Notes: a model not told the origin generated them from the letters alone. 64,000 bases of DNA from Blautia luti (GCF_013304735.1 NZ_JAAITI010000015.1:32196-96195), one strand, 5' to 3'. Shown: positions 28,095 through 37,364, numbered from the stretch's first letter. Program-made: numbers and translations.

Positions 28095-28853
28095 ATGAGT
28101 GAAAATACAAAAATTTCAATTGACAATATGAATCTTCATTACGGAAGCTTTCATGCCCTGAAGGGAATCAATATGGAGATCCCGGAAAAGGAGATCACAG
28201 CATTTATCGGACCAAGCGGCTGCGGTAAATCCACACTTCTGAAATCTTTAAACCGTATGAATGACCTTGTGGAAGGCTGTACCATCACAGGAAAGGTAGA
28301 GCTTGACGGGGAAGATATTTACGGAGATATGGACGTGAATCTTCTGCGTAAACGTGTGGGTATGGTATTCCAGAAGCCCAATCCGTTCCCAATGAGCATC
28401 TATGATAATATTGCATACGGCCCGAGAACACACGGTATCCGTTCCAAGGCGAAGCTGGACGAGATCGTGGAAAAATCTCTCCGTGATGCGGCCATCTGGG
28501 ATGAGGTCAAGGACCGTTTGAAAAAAAGTGCTCTTGGAATGTCAGGCGGACAGCAGCAGCGTCTCTGCATTGCCCGTGCCCTGGCAGTACAGCCGGAGGT
28601 GCTTCTTATGGATGAGCCCACATCTGCCCTGGACCCTATCTCCACTTCCAAGATCGAGGATCTGGCAGTAGAGCTTAAAAAGGATTACACCATTGTCATG
28701 GTCACACATAACATGCAGCAGGCAACCCGTATCTCCGACAAGACAGCATTTTTCCTTCTTGGTGAGGTTGTGGAATTTGCGGATACAGACAAGCTGTTCT
28801 CCATGCCGGCGGATAAGCGTACAGAGGATTATATTACAGGAAGGTTTGGTTGA
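28095..28853 (+). CDS. pstB: Phosphate ABC transporter ATPase PstB
   Basis: Cytoplasmic ATPase that powers phosphate import, 252 residues. Walker [10 protein letters not shown] (about 39-47), Q-loop [15 protein letters not shown], signature MSGGQQQR (about 150), Walker [14 protein letters not shown], and switch His in VTHNMQQ. The [15 protein letters not shown] stretch is diagnostic of PstB. It ends four bases before phoU. Confidence 0.98.
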   Translation: MSENTKISIDNMNLHYGSFHALKGINMEIPEKEITAFIGPSGCGKSTLLKSLNRMNDLVEGCTITGKVELDGEDIYGDMDVNLLRKRVGMVFQKPNPFPMSIYDNIAYGPRTHGIRSKAKLDEIVEKSLRDAAIWDEVKDRLKKSALGMSGGQQQRLCIARALAVQPEVLLMDEPTSALDPISTSKIEDLAVELKKDYTIVMVTHNMQQATRISDKTAFFLLGEVVEFADTDKLFSMPADKRTEDYITGRFG

Positions 28854-28857
28854 TATT

Positions 28858-29541
28858 ATGTCAGAACGTTTTGTAAGACAGCTGGAAGAGCTTCACGTGG
28901 AACTGATCACCATGGGAAGTCTCTGCGAAAAAGCAATTTCACTTTCTGCCAAAGCTATTCAGGGTGAAGGCGGGATGACTCTCATTGGCAAGATCTTTGA
29001 GACAGAAAAAGAGATCGATTCTCAGGAAAGAGAGATCGAAAATCTCTGTATGAAACTTCTTCTTCATGAGCATCCGGTAGCCGGTGACCTGCGAGCCATC
29101 TCCGCTGCACTGAAGATGATCTCCGACATGGAGCGTATCGGTGATCAGGCAGCAGATATTGCGGATCTTTCCAAGCATATCGAGGACAAAGCAGTTACCG
29201 GAGATATCATTAATATCCGGAAGATGGCAGAGGATACTGTCCGGATGGTTACAGAAAGCATCGATGCCTTTGTAAAAGGTGACCTGGAACTCTGCAGACA
29301 GGTGATCGATGATGATGACAAGGTAGATAATGCGTTTAATGAGATCAAGGAAAAACTGGTTGAGATCTTAAGCAGCGGAAACCCGGATGCAAGATTGGGG
29401 CTTGACATTCTTATGGCTGCGAAGTATTTTGAACGTATCGGTGATCATGCTGTAAACATTGCGGAGTGGGTAGAATACTCCATCACGGGAGTCCACAGAA
29501 ACAGTGCCAGTCACACCGACAATTATCTTACCGGAGAATGA
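28858..29541 (+). CDS. phoU: Phosphate regulator PhoU
   Basis: Cytoplasmic negative regulator that links Pst transport to the PhoR kinase, 227 residues. It has two repeats of a three-helix bundle, each with the metal-binding E/D-x-x-x-D type motif: SDMERIGDQAADIA in the first and KYFERIGDHAVNIAEW in the second. The start at 28858 (MSERFVRQLEELHVE) is chosen over an upstream in-frame codon because it follows the pstB stop and matches the family N-terminus. The stop overlaps the start of the kinase gene. Confidence 0.96.
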   Translation: MSERFVRQLEELHVELITMGSLCEKAISLSAKAIQGEGGMTLIGKIFETEKEIDSQEREIENLCMKLLLHEHPVAGDLRAISAALKMISDMERIGDQAADIADLSKHIEDKAVTGDIINIRKMAEDTVRMVTESIDAFVKGDLELCRQVIDDDDKVDNAFNEIKEKLVEILSSGNPDARLGLDILMAAKYFERIGDHAVNIAEWVEYSITGVHRNSASHTDNYLTGE

Positions 29542-31232
29542 TCATTTTGAGTAAAAAAATATTTAAGTATATTATGCTGGTCTCAACCATGGTTACTGTG
29601 CTGGGACTGGCATTTGTCATTGGAATCCTTTCTCATTCATTCCAGCGTCAGCTGATGAATGAGCTGAAAAAAGAAGCTGTTTTCATTTCCAGAGGAGTAG
29701 AAGCAGCAGGGACAGATTATCTGGATCAGCTGAGTAACACAGATTCCAGGATTACCTATGTGGATGAAAGTGGAAAAGTCCTCTATGATAATGAAGCAGA
29801 TGTGGAAAATATGGAGAATCACGGTCACAGAAAAGAGATCCGTGAGGCAGAGCTTAACGGAGAAGGAGAAGATGAGAGAATGTCTTCCACGCTTTCCGAA
29901 AAGACCATGTACTATGCGCTGCGCCTGGACAATGGCAATGTTCTTCGTGTCTCCAGCACCCAGAAATCAGCTTTTGCGCTTGTGTGGCAGCTGGTACCGC
30001 CGCTTTTGGGCGTATTGTTTCTGATTCTTGTTCTTTCTGCGGTATTTGCCTCCAGACTTTCCGGCAGGGTGGTGGAACCTCTCAACAACCTGGATCTGGA
30101 ACATCCGGAGGAGATCAATGTGTATGAAGAGGTGGAACCTCTTATCAGCAAAATCTACCGCCAGAACCGTCAGATCCGTCTGCAGCTTGAGGCAGCCAGA
30201 AGGCAGCAGAAAGAGTTTTCCATTATTACGGAGAACATGCAGGAAGGTCTTCTTGTGATCGACCGTTACACCATGGTGCTTTCCGTTAACTCCAGTGTGG
30301 GAAAACTTCTTAAGGTAAACGAAGTCCGAACAGGAGAAAGTGTGTATCTGCTGAACCGTTCCGAAGAATTCCGGGGCGTTGTGGAGCAGGTTCTTGAAGG
30401 AAATCATGAGGACAAAATTCTTCGTCTGGATGGCAGTGATATCCAGGTGATCGCCAACCCTGTCACAAGAGAAAACAAGACAGAAGGTGCGGTAATTCTT
30501 CTGGTGGACGTAACTGAAAAAGTAGAACGGGAACAGCTGCGCAGAGAATTTTCCGCCAATGTTTCCCACGAGCTGAAAACACCGCTGACTTCTATTTCCG
30601 GCTTTGCAGAGATCATGCAGGACGGATTTGTGAAGGATGAAGATGTGAAAGTTTTTGCAGGGCGTATCTATAAAGAGGCGCAGAGACTGATCCGTCTGGT
30701 TGGAGATGTGATCCGGATCTCCCGTCTGGATGAAGGCGGCCTTCCCTATCAGTGGGAAGAACTGGATCTTTACAGTATGGTTCACGATATTTTTTCCACC
30801 TTACATGAAGCTGCCGGGAAGCAGGAAGTGCATATGTATATGGAAGGTGGAAGTACCGTGCTGGAAACCGTGCCGACGATTATGGAAGAAGTTCTCTACA
30901 ATGTCTGTGATAATGCTATCAAATATAACCATCAGAGTGGAGAAGTTTTTGTACGGCTGAAGGATGAAGGAGACGTAGTTCGTGTAAATGTGCGGGATAC
31001 GGGAATCGGTATTCCGAAAGAAGATCAGGAACGCATCTTTGAGCGTTTTTACCGGGTGGATAAAAGTCACTCCAAGGAAATCGGAGGAACCGGTCTTGGC
31101 CTTTCCATTGTGAAGCACGGGGTAAAAACTCTGAACGGCAGGCTGTGGCTGAACAGTGAGCCGGGACAGGGAACCGAGATCATTATGGAATTTCCGAAAC
31201 ATCATATGGAAAATAAAGAGGCAGCAGAGTAA
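29538..31232 (+). CDS. phoR: PhoR-like sensor histidine kinase
   Basis: Membrane kinase of about 564 residues that should sense phosphate limitation through PstSCAB-PhoU. TM1 is at about 10-30 and an outer loop of about 120 residues is followed by TM2 near 155-177. Then come a short linker, a PAS domain (IITENMQEGLLVIDRY), HisKA with NVSHELKTPLTSISGF, and the ATPase domain with NVCDNAIKYN, VRDTGIGIP and GTGLGLSIVKHG. The ATG at 29538 overlaps the phoU stop. A TTG at 29547 (MSKKIFKYIML), with GGAG ten bases away, is an equally good start. The partner phoP is not in the cluster. Confidence 0.9.
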   Translation: MIILSKKIFKYIMLVSTMVTVLGLAFVIGILSHSFQRQLMNELKKEAVFISRGVEAAGTDYLDQLSNTDSRITYVDESGKVLYDNEADVENMENHGHRKEIREAELNGEGEDERMSSTLSEKTMYYALRLDNGNVLRVSSTQKSAFALVWQLVPPLLGVLFLILVLSAVFASRLSGRVVEPLNNLDLEHPEEINVYEEVEPLISKIYRQNRQIRLQLEAARRQQKEFSIITENMQEGLLVIDRYTMVLSVNSSVGKLLKVNEVRTGESVYLLNRSEEFRGVVEQVLEGNHEDKILRLDGSDIQVIANPVTRENKTEGAVILLVDVTEKVEREQLRREFSANVSHELKTPLTSISGFAEIMQDGFVKDEDVKVFAGRIYKEAQRLIRLVGDVIRISRLDEGGLPYQWEELDLYSMVHDIFSTLHEAAGKQEVHMYMEGGSTVLETVPTIMEEVLYNVCDNAIKYNHQSGEVFVRLKDEGDVVRVNVRDTGIGIPKEDQERIFERFYRVDKSHSKEIGGTGLGLSIVKHGVKTLNGRLWLNSEPGQGTEIIMEFPKHHMENKEAAE

Positions 31233-31250
31233 AAATGCTGCTTCTTTTTG
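31219..31250 (+). terminator. Terminator of the pst-pho operon
   Basis: GAGGCAGCA (31219-31227) pairs with TGCTGCTTC (31237-31245), followed by five T. The stem overlaps the last codons of phoR. Confidence 0.85.
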
Positions 31251-31323
31251 TATCAGGCTGGAGAACCGGCTTCCCAGTTTGACAGACCGGATGGCTTATG
31301 CTATCTTAAGTAGTAATAATTCG

Positions 31324-31367
31324 AAATACAAGACGGGAAAGCGGATTAGTAGTCCGCTTTCTGTATT
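31324..31367 (+). promoter_or_regulatory. Strong hairpin before the CBS-domain gene
   Basis: GAAAGCGGA (31337-31345) pairs perfectly with TCCGCTTTC (31353-31361), with flanking AATACA/TGTATT, but no T-run follows. It could be a leader structure or a remnant terminator. Confidence 0.45.
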
Positions 31368-31417
31368 ATAACCGGTTCGGAATACTTCCGGACGACTATA
31401 CTGAGGGGAATAAAAAG

Positions 31418-32746
31418 ATGATACAGGCAATTATTTTACTGGTGTTCCTGATCTTTCTGAACTCTGTTTTCGCAGGTGCGGAAATGGCGGTTCTGTCCAT
31501 GAATGAAGCGAAGATGAAGGAGCTGGCAGAAGAGGGAGATCACCGGGCGCAGATTTTGATAAAGCTTACAGAACAGCCGGCACATTTTATGACAGCGATC
31601 CGTGTAACGGTAACTACGGCAGGATTTCTGCAGAGCGCTTTTGCGGCAGAATATTTTGCACAGCCTATGACCGCGGCACTGATAAAGGCAGGAGCAGATG
31701 TACCACAGAACATTCTGAAAATCGTATGTATGATCATTGTAACAATACTGCTTTCTTATGTAAGTCTTCTGTTTGGAGAGCTGGTTCCAAGACGTCTGGG
31801 GATGAAAAATCCGGATGAGCTTTCTCTGAGACTTGCAGGACTTCTTAAGATTGCGCTTCTTGCGGTGTGGCCGGCTACGGCACTTCTGACAGTTACCGCC
31901 AACGGAGTGCTGCACCTTATGGGAATCAGGCCGGAAGAAAAAGAGGATCAGGCCACGGAAGATGAGATCCGTATGCTTCTCAGTGAGGGAAATGAACAGG
32001 GCAGTATCCAGCAGGAAGAGAGCGAGATGATCCGCAATGTTTTTGATCTGGATGACACTACCGCAGATGAAATCTGTACTCACAGAAGAGATGTGGTTGT
32101 TCTCTACATGGAAGATTCCGATGAAAAATGGGAAGAGATTATCAGAGAGAATCGTCACACCTTTTATCCGGTATGCGGGGAAGATCAGGATGATATTATC
32201 CATATTCTGGACACCAGAGATTATTTCCGCCTGGATGACAGATCCAGAGAAGCTGTTCTGCAGCATGCCTGTTATTCACCGTTTTTTGTACCGGAATCCA
32301 TGCGTGCCAACCTGATCTTCCGGGAAATGAGGGAAAAACGGGATTATTTTGCAGTAGTGCTGGATGAATACGGCTGCTTTGTGGGAATTGTCACTCTGCA
32401 TGATCTTGTGGAGACGCTGGTAGGAGATATTGACGACAGGACAGATCTGCCGAAGCCGGATGATATTGAGAAGACAGGAGAACATATCTGGAAAATACAG
32501 GGAGGAGCGATCCTGGATGATGTGGCAGAGGTCATAAATGTGGAGCTTCCTGTAGAAAAATATGATACTTTCAGCGGCTTTGTCTGCGGAGTTCTGGAAC
32601 GTGTACCGGAGGACGGAGAACAGTTCCGATGCAGCTGGAAAAACCTGGATATTGTGGTAAATCAGGTCAGAAACCATACCGTTGTGGAGGGAATCGTTCA
32701 TGTTCAGCCAGAGAAAAAAGTGCAGGAACAGAAAGAAGAGATCTGA
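31418..32746 (+). CDS. CNNM/CorC-type membrane protein (hemolysin family)
   Basis: 442 residues. The N-terminal DUF21 membrane domain (about 1-180) has three or four helices with LLVFLIFLNSVFAGAEMAVL-type sequence and FGELVPRRLG. Two CBS domains follow (about 205-330; FDLDDTTADEICTHRRDVV and VVLDEYGCFVGIVTLHDLVE). The C-terminal CorC_HlyC domain is at about 345-425 (IQGGAILDDVAEVI, then YDTFSGFVCG). The family is proposed to export Mg2+/Co2+ rather than act as a hemolysin. A weak link to phosphate genes upstream is positional only. Start after TGAGGGGAATAAAAAG. Confidence 0.93.
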   Translation: MIQAIILLVFLIFLNSVFAGAEMAVLSMNEAKMKELAEEGDHRAQILIKLTEQPAHFMTAIRVTVTTAGFLQSAFAAEYFAQPMTAALIKAGADVPQNILKIVCMIIVTILLSYVSLLFGELVPRRLGMKNPDELSLRLAGLLKIALLAVWPATALLTVTANGVLHLMGIRPEEKEDQATEDEIRMLLSEGNEQGSIQQEESEMIRNVFDLDDTTADEICTHRRDVVVLYMEDSDEKWEEIIRENRHTFYPVCGEDQDDIIHILDTRDYFRLDDRSREAVLQHACYSPFFVPESMRANLIFREMREKRDYFAVVLDEYGCFVGIVTLHDLVETLVGDIDDRTDLPKPDDIEKTGEHIWKIQGGAILDDVAEVINVELPVEKYDTFSGFVCGVLERVPEDGEQFRCSWKNLDIVVNQVRNHTVVEGIVHVQPEKKVQEQKEEI

Positions 32747-32831
32747 CAAAACCTTGTTCAGCCAGGTCATGGGACAGTTATCGGGAGAAAGATCTCCGGG
32801 GATTTATGGACATTTTCGAACATGTTGTTGC

Positions 32832-32860
32832 TTGAAAGTATGTTATTTTTATGACATAAT
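32832..32860 (+). promoter_or_regulatory. Promoter of the TetR gene
   Basis: TTGAAA (32832-32837) and CATAAT (32855-32860), spacing 17 bases. Confidence 0.65.
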
Positions 32861-32901
32861 AAGGAAATAACCCGAGGAAAGCTTGTGATGGGGGAGAAAA
32901 A

Positions 32902-33462
32902 ATGCCAGGTTTTACAAGACAGATCATACTGCATACACTGACGGAACTTATGAACGAAAAACCATTGTCCAAGATCACGGTAAAGGACATCGTGGAACGC
33001 TGTGGAGTAAACAGGAATACATTTTACTACCATTTCAGGGATATTCCGGATGCAGTGGAAGCAATGGTAAAGGAAGAGCTGAATGACATTCTGAAGGATC
33101 AGAAAGTACCGGAATCAGTCAGCGACTGTATGGAAATCCTTGTCAACGCAGTTCAGAAGAACAAAAAAGCCATGATACATCTGTACCGCTCGATCCAGAG
33201 GGATGTATTTGCCGATTATCTGGATCATGCCGCAGAGCGTGTGGTGGAGGAGCTGATCAACAGGGCGGTCGGAGACTTTGAAATGGATCAGGAAGATAGG
33301 CATCTTATAAGCCGGTATTATAAATGCGTATTTGTGGGAGTGATCCTGGACTGGCTGCGGCATGATATGGATTATGATATCCTGTCAGATATGCATAAGC
33401 TGGAGTATATTTACGAGAAGAGCCTTGAGAGTCAGTACAAAAATCTGAAAGAAAAGCTATGA
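32902..33462 (+). CDS. TetR/AcrR-family regulator
   Basis: 186-residue DNA-binding protein. The N-terminal helix-turn-helix reads LSKITVKDIVERCGVNRNTFYYHFRDI, typical of the TetR family and close to the DhaS/YfiR subgroup. The C-terminal ligand domain is helical with a TetR_C-like segment (ISRYYKCVFVGVILDWLRHDM). The ligand is unknown. It may control the DUF308 and radical SAM genes downstream, since no other target is near, but a terminator separates them. Start after GGGGGAGAAAAA. Confidence 0.9.
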   Translation: MPGFTRQIILHTLTELMNEKPLSKITVKDIVERCGVNRNTFYYHFRDIPDAVEAMVKEELNDILKDQKVPESVSDCMEILVNAVQKNKKAMIHLYRSIQRDVFADYLDHAAERVVEELINRAVGDFEMDQEDRHLISRYYKCVFVGVILDWLRHDMDYDILSDMHKLEYIYEKSLESQYKNLKEKL

Positions 33463-33551
33463 TTTCAACTAAATGAAGATTAAAAATATCCATTTAGCTG
33501 TAGAACAGGAATGTCCTCGAATTTTATTAAGGTATAGAAACGGTTAATTTT

Positions 33552-33588
33552 GAGCTGGTGTCTAAAATTTAGGCACTGGCTCTTTTTT
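33552..33588 (+). terminator. Terminator of the TetR gene
   Basis: GAGC and GTGTCTAAA pair with TTTAGGCAC and GGCTC (G-T pairs and a small mismatch), followed by six T. Confidence 0.8.
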
Positions 33589-33663
33589 GTCTGTTTTTTT
33601 AAACGACACAGGGATGTATAATTCAGTACAATAAATGAGAAAAAATTATCAAGGAGGGAACGT

Positions 33664-34218
33664 ATGGATGACCTGAAACAGCTGAAGCTTGTAAAAAACA
33701 TCTACATCGTCATGTCATTACTGTTCTGTGTGCTGGGTATTTTTCTGATGGCAAGGCCCAAAAGCTCTGTAAAAATGCTGTGCGTGCTTATGGGAATCAT
33801 GCTGATCCTGTACGGGGCTATTAAGATCAGCGGATATTTCACGAGAGATGCTTTCTGTCTGGCATTTCAGTTTGATCTGGCTTTCGGGATCTTGCTGATG
33901 GCAGTGGGAGTGATCCTGATAGCCAGAAAAAATTTCGCAGTGGATCTTATTTTTTCCGTGTTCGGAATCCTGATCCTGGCAGATGCCCTGTTTAAGATCC
34001 AGATGTCTGTAGATGCGAAGAGATTCGGTCTGGCGCTGTGGTGGCAGATTCTGCTGGTCGCACTGGTCACCGGAGTGATCGGAGTTCTGGTTTTTATCAG
34101 ACCATGTGAAGCAGCAGCTACGATGATGGCACTGGTAGGATTTTCCATTTTACTGGAAGGGATCCTCAATCTATGGGTCGGGATCCTGACGATCAAGATC
34201 ATCAAGAGTCGGCTTTAA
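33664..34218 (+). CDS. DUF308 (HdeD-like) membrane protein
   Basis: 184 residues with six predicted transmembrane helices in the two-by-three arrangement of DUF308/HdeD proteins (VMSLLFCVLGIFLMARP repeated as LVTGVIGVLVFIRPCEAA). In enteric bacteria HdeD helps acid resistance; the role in Firmicutes is not known. It starts after AAGGAGGGAACGT and lies 56 bases before the radical SAM gene with no terminator between, which suggests co-expression. Confidence 0.85.
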   Translation: MDDLKQLKLVKNIYIVMSLLFCVLGIFLMARPKSSVKMLCVLMGIMLILYGAIKISGYFTRDAFCLAFQFDLAFGILLMAVGVILIARKNFAVDLIFSVFGILILADALFKIQMSVDAKRFGLALWWQILLVALVTGVIGVLVFIRPCEAAATMMALVGFSILLEGILNLWVGILTIKIIKSRL

Positions 34219-34274
34219 ACATAAACATAAAAATAACCAATCACTTTAGATAATAACATAGGAGGAAATAGAGT

Positions 34275-35651
34275 ATGGGAATCGTAGACAAAGCAAAACA
34301 GGCAGCGATCGCAGCTACCGTAACAAAAGCACTGGATTATCTTGAGAAGGATCCGGAGACAAACATACCGAAGATCATGGAAATGGTTGATAAAGTAACA
34401 CCGGATGGCTGGTATGCAGGACAGAGAAATGCGATCCGTCACTCCATCGAGGCAAAGGACAACTGGTATCAGCTGATCCTTCGTATGTATCAGCTGGATG
34501 CCGGCGTACGCCAGACATTTTTCCGCAACTTTATTGTAAATGCCAGTCTTAAGGGAAGCGCAACGCAGGAAAAGGTATCAGAAGAGAATGACTGCAATGT
34601 ACCGTGGGCAATTCTTCTTGATCCTACCAGCGCATGTAACCTTCATTGCACAGGATGCTGGGCAGCGGAGTATGGCCACAAGCTGAACCTGGATCTTGAG
34701 ACCATCGATTCTATTGTTAAACAGGGTAAAGAGCTGGGAACTTATATGTACATCTACACAGGCGGTGAGCCTCTTGTCCGCAAAAAAGACCTTATTAAGA
34801 TCTGTGAGATGCATCCGGACTGTGAGTTCCTTTCCTTCACAAACGGAACTCTGATCGACGAGGAATTCTGCCAGGAAATGCTCCGTGTGAAAAACTTCGT
34901 TCCGGCCATCAGCCTTGAGGGAACAGAAGCAACTACAGACGGACGTCGTGGAGATGGCGTTTATCAGAAGGTTATGCATGCCATGGAGCTTCTTAAGAGT
35001 CATGGACTTCCGTTCGGTGTTTCTACATGCTACACATCTGCAAACGTAGATGCAGTAAGCAGCGAGGAGTACTTCGATCATCTGATCGAGTGCGGAGCTT
35101 ATTTTGCATGGTTCTTCCACTATATGCCGGTTGGAAATGATGCGGCAGCAGATCTTCTTCCCACACCGGAGCAGAGAATCAAAATGTACGACAGCGTCCG
35201 CAGATTCCGTGCCACAAAATCTCTTTTCACTATGGATTTCCAGAACGATGCAGAGTATGTAGGCGGATGTATCGCAGGTGGCCGCCGTTACCTCCATATC
35301 AATGCAAACGGAGACGTGGATCCTTGCGTATTCATTCATTTCTCCAATGCGAACATTAAAGAATGTACACTCCTTGAGGCGCTGAAGAGCCCGATCTTTA
35401 TGGAGTATCACAAGGGTCAGCCGTTCAACAAAAACATGCTTCGTCCATGTCCGATGCTTGAAAATCCTGAACTTCTCCGCAAGATGGTTGAACGTGCAGG
35501 AGCGAAATCTACAGATCTTCAGTCTCCGGAAACAGCGGAGCATCTCTGTGCAAAATGTGACCACTATGCAGAAGTATGGAAAAAACAGGCAGATGAGCTC
35601 TGGGATGAGAGCCAGGCGAAAAAAGCTGCAAAAAAATCAACAACTTGTTAA
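34275..35651 (+). CDS. Radical SAM protein with C-terminal cluster region
   Basis: 458-residue iron-sulfur enzyme. The radical SAM cluster motif C-x3-C-x2-C is in SACNLHCTGCWAAE (about 120-128). GGEP is in YTGGEPLVRKKDL, and a SPASM-like set of extra cysteines is present: C in YVGGCIAGG, C in DVDPCVFIHF, C in RPCPML, and C-x2-C in HLCAKCDHY. A helical N-terminal 100 residues precede the barrel. The C-terminus is Lys/Ala-rich and ends TTC. The substrate is unknown: no peptide precursor gene was found next to it, though the DUF308 membrane protein precedes it. Start after AGGAGGAAATAGAGT. Confidence 0.9.
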   Translation: MGIVDKAKQAAIAATVTKALDYLEKDPETNIPKIMEMVDKVTPDGWYAGQRNAIRHSIEAKDNWYQLILRMYQLDAGVRQTFFRNFIVNASLKGSATQEKVSEENDCNVPWAILLDPTSACNLHCTGCWAAEYGHKLNLDLETIDSIVKQGKELGTYMYIYTGGEPLVRKKDLIKICEMHPDCEFLSFTNGTLIDEEFCQEMLRVKNFVPAISLEGTEATTDGRRGDGVYQKVMHAMELLKSHGLPFGVSTCYTSANVDAVSSEEYFDHLIECGAYFAWFFHYMPVGNDAAADLLPTPEQRIKMYDSVRRFRATKSLFTMDFQNDAEYVGGCIAGGRRYLHINANGDVDPCVFIHFSNANIKECTLLEALKSPIFMEYHKGQPFNKNMLRPCPMLENPELLRKMVERAGAKSTDLQSPETAEHLCAKCDHYAEVWKKQADELWDESQAKKAAKKSTTC

Positions 35652-35658
35652 TTAATAC

Positions 35659-35687
35659 TTGATATAGATGTTGGGATACTGTATAAT
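35659..35687 (+). promoter_or_regulatory. Promoter of the NCS2 permease
   Basis: TTGATA (35659-35664) and TATAAT (35682-35687), 17-base spacing; transcription would begin near 35694. Confidence 0.75.
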
Positions 35688-35693
35688 GAACCC

Positions 35694-35815
35694 GTTTTTC
35701 AGGAGTCTGAAATAACAGTTCAGATAAGAGTGTCGAAACAGAAGAGACACGATACGTGTACTGACAGATAACAGGGCGGTTATATTCAGCAGTGGGTATA
35801 ACTGCCTTCTTTTTT
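35694..35815 (+). promoter_or_regulatory. Structured attenuator leader, unknown class
   Basis: A predicted 5' leader with hairpin TCTGAA (35706-35711)/TTCAGA (35719-35724) and hairpin GTGTC (35730-35734)/GACAC (35746-35750). The latter excludes an alternative hairpin ACACG (35747-35751)/CGTGT (35755-35759). The leader ends in an intrinsic terminator, GGCGGTTATA (35775-35784) with TATAACTGCC (35797-35806) plus T-rich tail, 42 bases before the permease start. This layout is that of a riboswitch or protein-controlled attenuator. The guanine/adenine aptamer core and the PyrR loop consensus were looked for and not seen. Confidence 0.6.
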
Positions 35816-35857
35816 ATGTTATCGTCAGGACATAGGGAAAGAAAGGATGGATTCATT

Positions 35858-37306
35858 ATGGAAAAACAGGAGAAAAACACAGCCAGCCCTTATGAGCTGG
35901 ACGGACGCCCACCTCTTAAGGTGGCAATTCCCCTTGGACTGCAGCACGTGCTTGCCATGTTTGTGGGTAACCTTACCCCGCTTCTTATCATCACGGCAGC
36001 CTGCGGAATTGAAGCAGGAGGGGATCTTCAGGTTGCATTACTTCAGAATGCAATGCTGATCGCAGGAATTGTTACACTTGTACAGGTCTTTACGATCGGA
36101 CCGGTCGGTGGCAAGCTTCCTATCGTTATGGGAACAAGTTCAGGCTTCATCGGCGTATGTCAGAGCGTTGCCGGAGTCATGGGAAATGGTATCGTTGCTT
36201 ATGGCTCGATCATGGCAGCATGTTTTATCGGCGGTCTTTTTGAGACTGTACTGGGAAGCTTTCTGAAACCTTTGAGAAAATTTTTCCCGTCTGTTGTAAC
36301 AGGTACGGTTGTACTTTCTATCGGTCTTTCACTGATCGGCGTGGGAATCAGTTCTTTTGGAGGCGGAAGTTCCGCAAAAGATTACGGTTCTCTGGAAAAC
36401 CTTTTCGTAGGTTTTGTGGTCCTGATCGTGATCATTGCGCTGAAACATGGTACAAAAGGATTTACAAGCTTTTCTTCAATCCTCATCGGTATTATTGTGG
36501 GATATATTCTGGTAAGTATCATGGCTGTGGTACTTCCCACAACATTTACATATGTAGATGACACAGGTGCTACTGTGGAGGCTACAAAGGCCTGGGTCCT
36601 GAACTGGGATAAAGTTGCTCAGGCGAAATGGTTTGCAGTACCGGCACTTATGCCTGTGAAATGGGTATTTGACGCACGTGCGATCGTGCCGATCCTCATT
36701 ATGTTTATTGTAACTGCAGTGGAAACTGTCGGTGATATTTCCGGAATCACAGAGGGTGGTCTTGGAAGAGAGGCTACCGATAAAGAGCTTTCCGGTGGTG
36801 TTATGTGTGACGGTCTTGGTTCTTCCTTTGCGGCACTGTTCGGTGTACTGCCGAATACTTCATTCAGCCAGAACGTTGGTCTGGTTGCCATGAATAAGGT
36901 TGTAAACCGTTTCTGTATCGCTACAGGAGGAATCTTCCTGATCGCCTGCGGATTATTCCCGAAACTTGCTGCGCTGATCTCTATCATGCCGCAGAGTGTT
37001 CTGGGCGGTGCTGCTGTTATGATGTTCTCATCTATTGTTGTCAGTGGTATCCAGCTGATCACCAAGTGGCCGGTTGGACCGAGAAATGTTACGATCGTTT
37101 CTGTTGCACTTGGTCTTGGTTATGGACTTGGTTCCAATACGGCGATCCTTGTGCATCTGCCACAGGCTATCAGCCTGATCTTTGGCGGTTCCGGTATTGT
37201 TCCGGCGGCGGTGTTTGCGATTATCTTGAACATCGTTCTTCCTAAGGATGAGAAGACGGATGTTGAGAGAGCTGAGGAGATGCTTGAAAAAGTTAAAAAT
37301 AAATAA
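35858..37306 (+). CDS. NCS2-family xanthine/uracil permease
   Basis: Inner-membrane nucleobase:cation symporter of 482 residues, about 14 helices. The NCS2 signature QNVGLVAMNKVVNR is at about 345-358, with the conserved Glu/Gly region AVETVGDISGITEGGLGRE before it. LGLQHVLAMFVGNLTPLL is the first-helix motif. The start MEKQEKNTASPYEL at 35858 is preferred over an in-frame ATG at 35792, because the latter lies inside the terminator stem. AAAGGATGG precedes it. Substrate is probably xanthine or uric acid; uracil cannot be excluded. Confidence 0.92.
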   Translation: MEKQEKNTASPYELDGRPPLKVAIPLGLQHVLAMFVGNLTPLLIITAACGIEAGGDLQVALLQNAMLIAGIVTLVQVFTIGPVGGKLPIVMGTSSGFIGVCQSVAGVMGNGIVAYGSIMAACFIGGLFETVLGSFLKPLRKFFPSVVTGTVVLSIGLSLIGVGISSFGGGSSAKDYGSLENLFVGFVVLIVIIALKHGTKGFTSFSSILIGIIVGYILVSIMAVVLPTTFTYVDDTGATVEATKAWVLNWDKVAQAKWFAVPALMPVKWVFDARAIVPILIMFIVTAVETVGDISGITEGGLGREATDKELSGGVMCDGLGSSFAALFGVLPNTSFSQNVGLVAMNKVVNRFCIATGGIFLIACGLFPKLAALISIMPQSVLGGAAVMMFSSIVVSGIQLITKWPVGPRNVTIVSVALGLGYGLGSNTAILVHLPQAISLIFGGSGIVPAAVFAIILNIVLPKDEKTDVERAEEMLEKVKNK

Positions 37307-37324
37307 AAGGGATTTTTCTTTTTT

Positions 37325-37364
37325 AGAGACTGTTGGACGTATTGACGTTCGATGGTCTCTTTTT
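37325..37364 (+). terminator. Terminator of the permease gene
   Basis: AGAGAC (37325-37330) with GTCTCT (37355-37360), extended by GACGT/ACGTT pairing around ATTG, then T-run. Confidence 0.85.

Noticed and set aside
31418..32746. Hemolysin toxin
   Set aside because: The DUF21-CBS-CorC layout is that of divalent-cation membrane proteins; the hemolysin label is historical.
35694..35760. Guanine/adenine riboswitch before the permease
   Set aside because: The conserved purine aptamer core and loop-loop bases are not present, although the gene type would fit.
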